Origin: Deltaproteobacteria bacterium
Lineage (GTDB): Bacteria; Desulfobacterota; Desulfobacteria; Desulfobacterales; C00003060
DNA: 5,665 bases
Direction of reading: 5' to 3'
Assembly (NCBI GenBank): GCA_003647435.1
Contig: QMMV01000150.1
Location: 1-5,665 of the forward strand
Shown: piece by piece, positions 1-5,201 of the stretch
How positions within the stretch are numbered: position 1 is the stretch's first letter
Layout: each line of letters starts with the position of its first letter
Notes under the pieces: generated by a model
What the model was told of the DNA's origin: nothing
Database searches by the model: none
What the model saw: the letters and a program-made list of their open reading frames with translations, nothing else
Position numbers and translations under genes: made by a program

Positions 1-23
1 ATGGATCTGATTTGAACTTCTAA

Positions 24-218
24 GCGCTGTTTTTTCTTTACGCTCAGTTAGGCTCGAGTTTGAGACGGTCTCCAATCGGATGGCCTGTCCGCAATAATAT
101 TTTCAAAAAGCTAAACTGATACCAATTTTGGTTTTTGAAAACATCTGGGCCCACAGGCACTTCGCTTACAGACTGCCTGCCGGCATGCAGGTAACTGAGC
201 GTAAAGTAAAACAATCGC
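24..218. repeat. 195-bp concentric imperfect palindrome (MITE-like or large structured element)
   Basis: Paired segments share one centre near position 121. The segment 36-50 is an exact 15-bp reverse complement of 192-206 (CTTTACGCTCAGTTA). It extends outward to 24-35 against 207-218 with 8 of 12 pairs. The segment 68-92 pairs with 149-173 at 17 of 25 Watson-Crick positions plus one G-T. The segment 100-109 is an exact 10-bp reverse complement of 132-141 (TTTTCAAAAA). All arms keep the same register (coordinate sum 241-242), which makes chance unlikely. The right arm has its own small hairpin, CCTGC 176-180 with GCAGG 187-191. No clear target-site duplication is visible at either boundary. 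It could be a miniature inverted-repeat element, an intergenic repeat or a folded transcript; the sequence does not decide. Confidence 0.65.
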
Positions 219-261
219 AGGTTTCGGGTTTACATGTTCACTTTGCTGACACCTGACACCT
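219..261. repeat. Imperfect hairpin with tandem TGACACC units
   Basis: Positions 219-229 pair with 251-261 with one mismatch (223/257) and one G-T pair around a loop of about 21 nt. The right arm is part of a tandem duplication of TGACACC (247-253 and 254-260). It abuts the right end of the large palindrome. It is probably a degenerate member of a short intergenic repeat; its function is not evident. Confidence 0.4.
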
Positions 262-330
262 CAATGACAACCTGTCCGCTCCTTATCTGTGTTTTTTGAA
301 AGAGCTAACGTGTTACCCTTTGTATAAGCG

Positions 331-384
331 GGTTCACGGTCTAAAGGTTCAGGGTTACAACCATTGACCGTTGAACCGGGAACC
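331..384. repeat. Long imperfect hairpin built of GGTTC/GAACC modules
   Basis: Two 26-nt arms, 331-356 and 359-384, pair around a 2-nt loop. I count 19 Watson-Crick pairs, 2 G-T pairs and 5 mismatches, and the stem can extend by two pairs to 329-386. The arms are made of GGTTC, GGTC and GGGTT on the left and AACC, GACC and GAACC on the right. It ends 42 bp before the first gene of the operon. There is no U-run straight after the stem (a T6 run lies at 402-407, about 17 nt away), so it is not a textbook intrinsic terminator. A dispersed repeat or a leader structure is more likely. Confidence 0.55.
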
Positions 385-426
385 TGTGAATGCATAGCAG
401 ATTTTTTCATTGAAAAGTTTGAATAA

Positions 427-693
427 ATGGTGATAGCATCACAAATAATGGTTGTACCAGAAGCCACCATAAAGAGATATTACCGGATAGATCGCCGTGA
501 GATCCACTACTTGAAATTCATACTTGAAGGCTACGACGGAGTTGCTGCAATGAAAACCATCGATCCGCAAGAAGGTTTGGTGGCGCTTCACATTGGACCC
601 GGATGTGAAGAGGAAGTGAATATGATCATCGAAGATGTTGGAAGGCGAGTGCAGATTGAAACAGCAGAAATTCTGAAAGGGGATGCCTTATGA
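427..693 (+). CDS. DUF4911-like small protein
   Basis: This 88-residue cytoplasmic protein has no signal peptide or membrane segment. The core, about residues 18-78, has the look of the DUF4911 family: a YYRIDRREIHYLKFILE stretch (18-34), a glycine-containing turn at EGYDGVA, then TIDPQEGLV, and a PGCEEEV stretch (58-64) leading into an amphipathic helix. Family membership is recalled from the pattern, and the function of that family is unknown to me. The predicted shape is a small alpha/beta domain. The start is uncertain: ATG 427 directly follows an in-frame TAA (424-426), and neither it nor ATG 448 has a clear ribosome binding site. The true start could be 448, because residues 1-7 do not look conserved. 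Its stop overlaps the next start as ATGA (690-693), so the two are translationally coupled. It is the first gene of the miaB operon. Confidence 0.75.
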   Translation: MVIASQIMVVPEATIKRYYRIDRREIHYLKFILEGYDGVAAMKTIDPQEGLVALHIGPGCEEEVNMIIEDVGRRVQIETAEILKGDAL

Positions 694-1118
694 AAACGAT
701 ATGTCTATTTGCCATGATGCTCCTTTCTTATGTGTTTCTGGTAGGGATGGGACCGCTCGGAGGTCCGGGATCGATCAAGGTACCAGAGCCGGCAAAGAAC
801 TACGCAGCCACTATTGTAGATCGAACTGATATTTCTACGCGTGTTGAAAAGTTCAGCTTCGACGGCCAGACAGCCATTTCTGGCAAATTGGGAGATGGTC
901 ACGTAAGCATCAGCTTTGACAACATTTCATCTATAAATTTCGTACTCAAGGACAAGACCTTGCAGGCAGACGTCCTGTTAAAGGATGGTAAAACTGTCCC
1001 TGTAGTGGTCAAGAGACTGACTCCTTGTTACGGTAAGCTCTCTTATGGCGAGTTTAAGATTAACACAGAGGATGTAAAGTCAATTACTATACACGGATTA
1101 GTACAAGAAAAGCAATAG
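690..1118 (+). CDS. Small exported protein of unknown function
   Basis: I do not recognise a characterised family. The 142-residue product begins with a lysine and a hydrophobic stretch (residues 4-20), which reads as a Sec signal peptide or a single membrane anchor. There is no lipobox cysteine after it, so it is probably not a lipoprotein. A glycine/proline-rich linker (21-34, GPLGGPG...KVPEP) leads into a mostly beta-strand domain (38-136) with alternating hydrophobic residues, as in a small beta-sandwich. The mature part has one cysteine, Cys113. The start ATG 690 has GAAAGGGG at 675-682 at good spacing and overlaps the previous stop. It lies 18 bp before miaB in the same direction. It probably acts in the periplasm or at the membrane, so a direct link to tRNA modification is not obvious. 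Confidence 0.75.
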   Translation: MKTICLFAMMLLSYVFLVGMGPLGGPGSIKVPEPAKNYAATIVDRTDISTRVEKFSFDGQTAISGKLGDGHVSISFDNISSINFVLKDKTLQADVLLKDGKTVPVVVKRLTPCYGKLSYGEFKINTEDVKSITIHGLVQEKQ

Positions 1119-1136
1119 GTTGCGACATAGGAAATA

Positions 1137-2531
1137 GTGAAAAGCAAACTAAGCCATCTAAGACCGAAAGGCCTGCATATAGTTACTATGGGCTGCCAGA
1201 TGAATGTTTACGATTCACAGCAGATGGAGCGACTCCTGGAGCCGATGAATTACAGGCCTGCTCGGGATCCGGAGAAAGCCGATCTTATTCTGTTAAATAC
1301 CTGTTCCATACGGGAAAAGGCGGAGCATAAGGTTTATAGCCTGTTGGGGCGGCTTGCCAGGCTAAAGCGGAAGAAGCCAGGCCTGATTATTGGTGTAGGT
1401 GGATGTGTAGCCCAGCAAGAAGGCCATCGCATCCTTGAACGGGCCCCTCATGTCGATATTGTTTTTGGCACCTTTGCCCTGAGGCGGATTCCACGTCTTG
1501 TATGGCAGGTGATCGAAAAGAAAAGGCGAGTGGTCGACATCGGTGCAACAGAGTTGGTGGAGCCGCCATGCATAAGGCCGTCACAATTCCAGCGGGGGCG
1601 TGCCACCGCCTTTGTGACAATCATGACAGGTTGCGATAATTTCTGTACCTATTGTGTTGTTCCATATGTGAGAGGTCGGGAAGTCAGTCGAAGACCTGAA
1701 GCAATCTTGAAAGAAATTCAGTACCTGGTGGAAGCTGGCGTTCGGGAAATCACTCTTCTTGGACAGAACGTAAATGCCTACGGGATGAAAAAAGGCCATG
1801 GCTGTGATTTTCCGACTCTGCTTGAAGCCGTAAATGGCATTGAAGGCTTGAAGCGCATACGCTTTACAACGTCGCATCCGAAGGACCTTTCCGATGCCTT
1901 GATTGCTGCCTTCGGCAGCCTGAACAAACTGGCTCCGCACATCCATCTGCCGGTACAGTCTGGCTCGGATCGCGTGTTAAAACATATGAACAGGAATTAT
2001 ACGAGAGATTACTATCTTGAAAGGGTAGAAAGCTTGCGCAATGTCCGTCCGGACATCGCGATTACGTCTGATATTATTGTGGGATTTCCAGGTGAAGAGG
2101 AGATTGATTTCAAAGAGACCCTAAGCCTCGTCGAAACCGTAGGATTTGACAATTTGTATATCTTTAAGTATTCTGATCGTCCAAATGTTGCAGCCTCAAG
2201 ATTTGCCAATAAGGTTCCGGATGATATTAAGTCTGAACGCTTCTCCAGGCTCCTTGAGCTTCAGGCAGGGGTTACCCTGAGAAAAAATCGATCGGTGGTT
2301 GGAACTATCCAGGAAGTTCTTGTGGAAGGTCTTAGCAAAAAAAGCGATGAGCAGGTAACCGGCCGGACTCCTTGTAACATGATAGTGAACTTTCCAGGCA
2401 CAAAGCAGCTTATCGGGGAGCTTGTGCCGGTCAAAATTGAGAAGGCCTTTTCACATTCCTTGTTTGGATTTCCGGTAAATCGCAGGGAAGATCACTATGG
2501 TAGAAAAGGAGGAACACCATATGCTGCATGA
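1137..2531 (+). CDS. miaB: tRNA-2-methylthio-N6-dimethylallyladenosine synthase MiaB
   Basis: MiaB is a radical-SAM methylthiotransferase that converts i6A37 to ms2i6A37 in tRNAs reading UNN codons, using two [4Fe-4S] clusters and S-adenosylmethionine. The N-terminal UPF0004 domain has its three cluster cysteines: Cys20 (MGCQMN), Cys56 (NTCSIRE) and Cys90 (GGCVAQ). The radical-SAM CxxxCxxC is at Cys166, Cys170 and Cys173 (TGCDNFCTYC), followed by VVPYVRGREVSR. HLPVQSGSD (270-278), SDIIVGFPGE (311-320) and YSDRPNVAAS (345-354) are typical of the family, and a TRAM RNA-binding domain follows at about 384-446. The 464-residue length is normal for MiaB. These motifs fit MiaB better than MtaB or RimO. 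The start is GTG 1137 with AGGA at 1129-1132; the next ATG would cut into the first cluster motif. Its 3' end carries the ribosome binding site of the next gene and overlaps it by 11 bp. Confidence 0.95.
   Translation: MKSKLSHLRPKGLHIVTMGCQMNVYDSQQMERLLEPMNYRPARDPEKADLILLNTCSIREKAEHKVYSLLGRLARLKRKKPGLIIGVGGCVAQQEGHRILERAPHVDIVFGTFALRRIPRLVWQVIEKKRRVVDIGATELVEPPCIRPSQFQRGRATAFVTIMTGCDNFCTYCVVPYVRGREVSRRPEAILKEIQYLVEAGVREITLLGQNVNAYGMKKGHGCDFPTLLEAVNGIEGLKRIRFTTSHPKDLSDALIAAFGSLNKLAPHIHLPVQSGSDRVLKHMNRNYTRDYYLERVESLRNVRPDIAITSDIIVGFPGEEEIDFKETLSLVETVGFDNLYIFKYSDRPNVAASRFANKVPDDIKSERFSRLLELQAGVTLRKNRSVVGTIQEVLVEGLSKKSDEQVTGRTPCNMIVNFPGTKQLIGELVPVKIEKAFSHSLFGFPVNRREDHYGRKGGTPYAA
2506..2512 (+). 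promoter_or_regulatory. Shine-Dalgarno AAGGAGG deciding the bfn start
   Basis: A full-consensus AAGGAGG lies 8 nt before ATG 2521, inside the last codons of miaB. The longer reading from ATG 2497 would place this motif inside its own coding sequence and has only a weaker AGGGAAG (2484-2490) upstream. I therefore choose 2521 as the start. Initiation by ribosomes finishing miaB is likely. Confidence 0.75.
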
Positions 2532-3018
2532 AATGAAGGTTTCCGGCATAGCCATTGATCCTGCCTCGAATGCCCCTATTGTTATTCTCAAGACAATTGA
2601 AGGAGATCAAGCACTTCCGATATGGATCGGCATCCTGGAGGCAACAGCGATTGCCACAGAGCTGGAAAATGTTCGCATGGCCCGTCCAATGACTCATGAT
2701 CTGTTTAAGAATTTCCTCGACATGCTTCAAATAAAAATCTCCAGGGTAGAAGTGTGTGATCTGAAAGACAACACCTTTTATGCCCGGATCTTTTTCTCAT
2801 TCGATAATCAGTCATACGACATCGATGCCCGCCCCAGTGATGCTATCGCCCTCGGTCTCAGAGCCGATTGTCCTATTTTTGTAGAAGATAAAGTATTCCA
2901 GAAGTCCAGGCACCTCCAGGAGGAACCGGAGGCCTGGGATAAGAGCGAGGAAGGCAAAAAAATGAAAGAATACCTGGAAAAACTCCGCCCTGAAGACTTT
3001 GGCAAATTCAAGATGTGA
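2521..3018 (+). CDS. Bifunctional nuclease (BFN/DUF151) family protein
   Basis: This 165-residue cytoplasmic protein has a full DUF151/BFN domain at about residues 3-130. Visible hallmarks are the KVSGIAIDP opening, LPIWIGILEATAI (32-44), RPMTHDLF (55-62), a hydrophobic strand pair ending in FYARIFF (86-92), and DARPSDAIALGLR (102-114), the most conserved stretch of the family. A charged tail (about 131-165) rich in Glu and Lys follows. Plant BFN proteins were reported to have DNase and RNase activity; most bacterial members are untested, so catalysis here is inferred. The chosen ATG 2521 overlaps miaB by 11 bp and has a perfect ribosome binding site; ATG 2497 would add eight residues. The PHP gene starts 6 bp after the stop. 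Gene order miaB-bfn-PHP suggests one transcript and possibly an RNA- or nucleotide-related role. Confidence 0.88.
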   Translation: MLHEMKVSGIAIDPASNAPIVILKTIEGDQALPIWIGILEATAIATELENVRMARPMTHDLFKNFLDMLQIKISRVEVCDLKDNTFYARIFFSFDNQSYDIDARPSDAIALGLRADCPIFVEDKVFQKSRHLQEEPEAWDKSEEGKKMKEYLEKLRPEDFGKFKM

Positions 3019-3024
3019 GAAGCT

Positions 3025-3660
3025 GTGATTGATCTGCATACCCACTCAATCTTCAGCGATGGTGTCCTTGTTCCTTCGGAATTGGCTCGCCGGGCGGAAG
3101 TGCTCGGCATCAAGGCTATAGGTATCACGGACCACGCTGATGCTTCCAACCTCGATTTTATCATTCCGCGCATTGTCACTGCCTCGGAAAGGCTGAACAG
3201 TCTCAACCGCATCAAGATCGTTCCCGGCATTGAGCTGACCCACATTCCACCTTCACAGATTGCCGCATTAGTTGAGCAGGCACGTTCTCTTGGGGCCAGG
3301 GTTGTTGTGGTACATGGGGAAACCATTGCAGAACCTGTTATTCCGGGTACAAACCGCGCGGCTATTGCTGCTGGTGCCAATATACTGGCTCATCCCGGAC
3401 TTATCTCAGAAGAAGAGGTGGTAATGGCGGCACAAAAAGGGATTTTGCTGGAAATCAGCGCTCGAAAGGGGCACTGCCTCACCAACGGACACGTGGCGAA
3501 ATTGGCTAAAAAATACGGGGCGGAGTTGGTCCTGAACTCAGATGCCCATGAGCCTGAAGATTTGCTGACTGAACAATTGGCAAGGCAGATTGCCCTCGGT
3601 GCAGGGCTGAGTGAAAAGGATTTTGAACAGATGCAGAAAAATGCCGAATCCTTCATTTGA
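3025..3660 (+). CDS. PHP-domain metal-dependent phosphoesterase (histidinol-phosphatase-like)
   Basis: The 211-residue product is a single PHP domain, a (beta/alpha)7-barrel hydrolase that binds up to three metal ions. The expected ligands are all visible: His5 and His7 in HTHSIFSDG with Asp12, His37 in ITDHAD, Glu70 in PGIEL, His97 in VVVHGE, His123 in LAHPG, and Asp173 with His175 in NSDAH. This should be an active phosphoesterase. Automatic pipelines tend to call this subgroup histidinol-phosphate phosphatase, but no histidine-biosynthesis gene is nearby, and the substrate could equally be a nucleotide or short oligonucleotide, as for other PHP enzymes. The start is GTG 3025 with GAGAAG at 3017-3022; it places the first metal motif at residue 5, normal for the family. 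It follows the BFN gene by 6 bp and is probably the last gene of the miaB operon. Confidence 0.9.
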   Translation: MIDLHTHSIFSDGVLVPSELARRAEVLGIKAIGITDHADASNLDFIIPRIVTASERLNSLNRIKIVPGIELTHIPPSQIAALVEQARSLGARVVVVHGETIAEPVIPGTNRAAIAAGANILAHPGLISEEEVVMAAQKGILLEISARKGHCLTNGHVAKLAKKYGAELVLNSDAHEPEDLLTEQLARQIALGAGLSEKDFEQMQKNAESFI

Positions 3661-3670
3661 TTGCCCGCTG

Positions 3671-3680
3671 TTGTATACAA
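3671..3680. promoter_or_regulatory. Perfect palindrome TTGTATACAA, possible operator
   Basis: This 10-bp perfect palindrome sits in the 83-bp gap between the PHP gene and the universal stress gene, 64 bp before the chosen ATG. TTGT/ACAA half-sites resemble operators of GntR-family regulators. It could control a separate usp promoter, although I do not find a convincing -35/-10 pair around it. A 10-bp palindrome can also arise by chance, so confidence is low. Confidence 0.25.
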
Positions 3681-3743
3681 AACTGTTTCTAATGAGTGGC
3701 CGGTTTGGCGGTCTACTTTATGGATCAAAGAACGGGGGTGACC

Positions 3744-4673
3744 ATGCAAAAGAAGATCTTGCTGCCTGTTGCTGACAGCATCTATTCAGAACAGGCGATC
3801 AAATACACCACTTACGTGTGCTCGGCGATGAACGATGTAACCTATACGTTGTTTAATGTGCAACCATTGATTCCGGAAATTCTCATTCAAGAGGCCAATG
3901 CCGAACCTGCGGGCGTGGCTGAGCTCAGTGAATTCATACGTGGCCACGTGGAGGCAGCGCGTCGCACACTTGACAAACACAAAGAGCTCATGATCCGCCT
4001 CGGAGTAGACGAACATTCTATTAAAACTGTTACCCGCCCAAGGCAAGTGGGCGTGGCTAAAGATATCCTGAACCATGCTGAGCGAGGTGGTTACGATGCC
4101 ATCGTTCTTGGGCGGAGGAGCCTCACCGCGGCCGAGGAATTCTTCATTGGCTCGATTGCTTCCAAGGTTATTGCACATGCCTTGGAAATTCCGGTGTGGA
4201 TTGTTGATGGAGAGAGTACTTCCATGCAAATGCTGCTTGCAGTTGACGGGTCTGAGAATTCGTTACGCGTTGTGGATCACGTCATCTCGTTGGTCGGAAA
4301 CCATCCAGAAGTCAAGCTTACGTTATTCCATGTCCAGCCCTACCTGAGACATCACTATGGTATTGTGCTGGAACGAGAGAAACCATACCTTCAGGAGCTT
4401 TTGCAGCGCGGGGATAAGCACTCCATGGAAATATTCTACAAGGAGGCTTATGGGAGACTCATGAATGCCGGGCTTCAAGAAAGCCAGATTCAGACTAAGA
4501 CCAACACCTCAAGTTTTCATATCTCCACGGCTATTCTTGATGAGGCAAGGCAAGGAGGGTATGGCACAGTGGTAATTGGTCGGCGGGGCACCAGAAAAGC
4601 GTTTTTTTTGGGAGGTGCCCCTATGCGCTTGGTGCATAAGATTTGTAATCAGGCCCTTTGGGTGATTCCTTAA
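3744..4673 (+). CDS. Universal stress protein with two UspA domains
   Basis: This 309-residue cytoplasmic protein has two UspA domains in tandem, about residues 2-155 and 161-309. Domain 1 opens with KKILLPVADS and has a nucleotide-loop motif at 123-137: G-2x-S-9x-GS, with Ser126 replacing the usual second glycine. Domain 2 opens with MLLAVDGSENS and has G279-2x-G282-7x-GG (290-291), two residues shorter than the usual G-2x-G-9x-G(S/T). So both ATP-binding loops deviate, and ATP binding is not assured. Such proteins are usually linked to starvation, oxidative or energy stress. I chose ATG 3744 because it puts the first strand right at the N terminus and has GGGGGTGA (3734-3741) just upstream; GTG 3738 is an alternative, and a reading from GTG 3696 would add 16 unconserved residues. 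It is codirectional with the PHP gene, 83 bp downstream, and may have its own promoter. Confidence 0.92.
   Translation: MQKKILLPVADSIYSEQAIKYTTYVCSAMNDVTYTLFNVQPLIPEILIQEANAEPAGVAELSEFIRGHVEAARRTLDKHKELMIRLGVDEHSIKTVTRPRQVGVAKDILNHAERGGYDAIVLGRRSLTAAEEFFIGSIASKVIAHALEIPVWIVDGESTSMQMLLAVDGSENSLRVVDHVISLVGNHPEVKLTLFHVQPYLRHHYGIVLEREKPYLQELLQRGDKHSMEIFYKEAYGRLMNAGLQESQIQTKTNTSSFHISTAILDEARQGGYGTVVIGRRGTRKAFFLGGAPMRLVHKICNQALWVIP
4585..4621. repeat. 8-bp GC-rich inverted repeat with T8 run inside the usp gene
   Basis: GGGGCACC (4585-4592) and GGTGCCCC (4614-4621) form a perfect 8-bp stem around a 21-nt loop that contains AAAA, GCG and a run of eight T (4602-4609). It lies within codons of the second nucleotide-binding loop of the stress protein, about 50 nt before the stop. 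No U-run follows the stem, so it is not an ordinary terminator. It may simply reflect codon choice. Confidence 0.4.
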
Positions 4674-4762
4674 GCTTGCATAATGGGTAGAGAGGATACC
4701 ATTTGCACTCTTTGGCGAGAACTGCCAATTTGCGGTAATTATTGAGCATTTGTTCTTTTACA

Positions 4763-4827
4763 GATCTCACCACTCTCGCTGCGCGCCCAAAGTGCTTCGT
4801 GATGTCATTTCGAGCGAGGGGAGAATC
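4763..4827. repeat. Degraded dispersed-type inverted repeat in the convergent intergenic region
   Basis: Left arm 4763-4780 and right arm 4813-4827 pair imperfectly: CTCGCT (4775-4780) with AGCGAG (4813-4818), and GAT (4763-4765) with ATC (4825-4827), with bulges between. The right side, TGTCATTTCGAGCGAGGGG (4803-4821), strongly resembles the TGTCATTTCGAGCGAAG...GAGAAATC repeats that I recall as scattered between genes in many environmental bacteria. It lies between the 3' ends of usp and of the minus-strand membrane gene, which is where such elements usually sit and can act as two-way terminators. A separate small stem, TTGGC 4712-4716 with GCCAA 4724-4728, lies nearer to usp. Nothing else is evident between 4674 and 4832. 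Confidence 0.5.
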
Positions 4828-4832
4828 GGACG

Positions 4833-5201
4833 CTAAATTTTTATCCCTTTTCTTTTCAGCTCTTTTGCTTTTTTTTGTGAGCAAGACTCACATCTAAATT
4901 CAGGCGCTTTATCGCTCGTCTTGTCATAATTCTTTGTCTTCACCAACCTGTATCCCCTTGCGATTCTGCCACAGTCACAACACCTGACATCCTCTTTAAC
5001 CTCCCACTGTGCGGCCAGAGAGTCGGCAGTGAAAATGAATTTGTCGACCCAGAAAAAAATCAACCCACCGATCAGGTTGGCTATTATTGTTGCCACCCAC
5101 TTATTGAGCGTAGATAACCAAATCAAGACAATTGCAAGAATCGGTGTGCTCAACTGCCATCTAAGCAGGTAAAGGAAGTACTTCTTGAAATTTATTCTCA
5201 T
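4833..5201 (-). CDS. Small two-helix membrane protein with C-terminal zinc-ribbon-like tail
   Basis: The 122-residue product has a basic N terminus (RINFKK), then two hydrophobic segments at about 11-31 and 34-57. The second ends in IANLIGGLIFFWVDKFIFT, which recalls the last helix of GtrA-like proteins, although only half of a four-helix GtrA is present. The cytoplasmic-looking C-terminal part holds CCDCG (Cys74, Cys75, Cys77) and CESC (Cys104, Cys107), two CxxC pairs 26 residues apart, fitting a zinc ribbon, followed by a lysine-rich end (109-121). I know no function for this architecture. I chose ATG 5201 because GAGG, 5 nt upstream on the minus strand, is a good ribosome binding site; the open frame continues upstream to 5258, but those codons lie deep in the kinase gene. 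It overlaps the kinase 3' end by 41 bp, so coupled translation is likely. Confidence 0.75.
   Translation of the reverse strand: MRINFKKYFLYLLRWQLSTPILAIVLIWLSTLNKWVATIIANLIGGLIFFWVDKFIFTADSLAAQWEVKEDVRCCDCGRIARGYRLVKTKNYDKTSDKAPEFRCESCSQKKAKELKRKGIKI

Larger units (their letters stand above)
1..426. other. Gene-free, palindrome-rich leader region upstream of the operon
   Basis: I see no credible coding region here on either strand. The stretch is instead filled with imperfect inverted repeats centred near 121, 240 and 357, described separately. A 9-bp direct repeat, CCTGTCCGC, occurs at 84-92 and 271-279, in each case followed by an A/T-rich stretch and then AGCTAA (109-114 and 303-308), so a second, decayed copy of part of the first element may be present. 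The promoter for the downstream operon should lie near the right end, but I find no convincing -35/-10 pair. TTGAAC at 371-376 is a possible -35 box, but the matching -10 is poor. Confidence 0.7.

Noticed and set aside
24..384. CRISPR array or origin iterons
   Set aside because: The repeats are diverged palindromes without identical direct repeats and regular unique spacers, and no cas or replication genes are present in the window.
371..399. Sigma-70 promoter, TTGAAC with a -10 near 394
   Set aside because: The -10 match is poor, and the -35 lies inside the hairpin arm made of repeated GAACC modules, so the match carries little weight.
331..407. Intrinsic terminator formed by the hairpin and the T6 run at 402-407
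   Set aside because: The T-run starts about 17 nt after the stem, too far for a standard intrinsic terminator.
261..470. 69-residue minus-strand reading frame in the leader region
   Set aside because: It runs through the 331-384 hairpin and into the DUF4911-like gene, shows no recognisable motif, and its content is explained by the repeat arms.
2808..3380. 190-residue minus-strand frame opposite the BFN and PHP genes
   Set aside because: It is antisense to two clearly conserved genes with intact motifs; its low-complexity Ala/Ser/Arg/Thr composition is typical of a shadow frame.
4585..4621. Terminator or programmed frameshift at the T8 run within usp
   Set aside because: The T-run lies in the loop rather than after the stem, and the normal frame continues with good Usp similarity to the stop codon.
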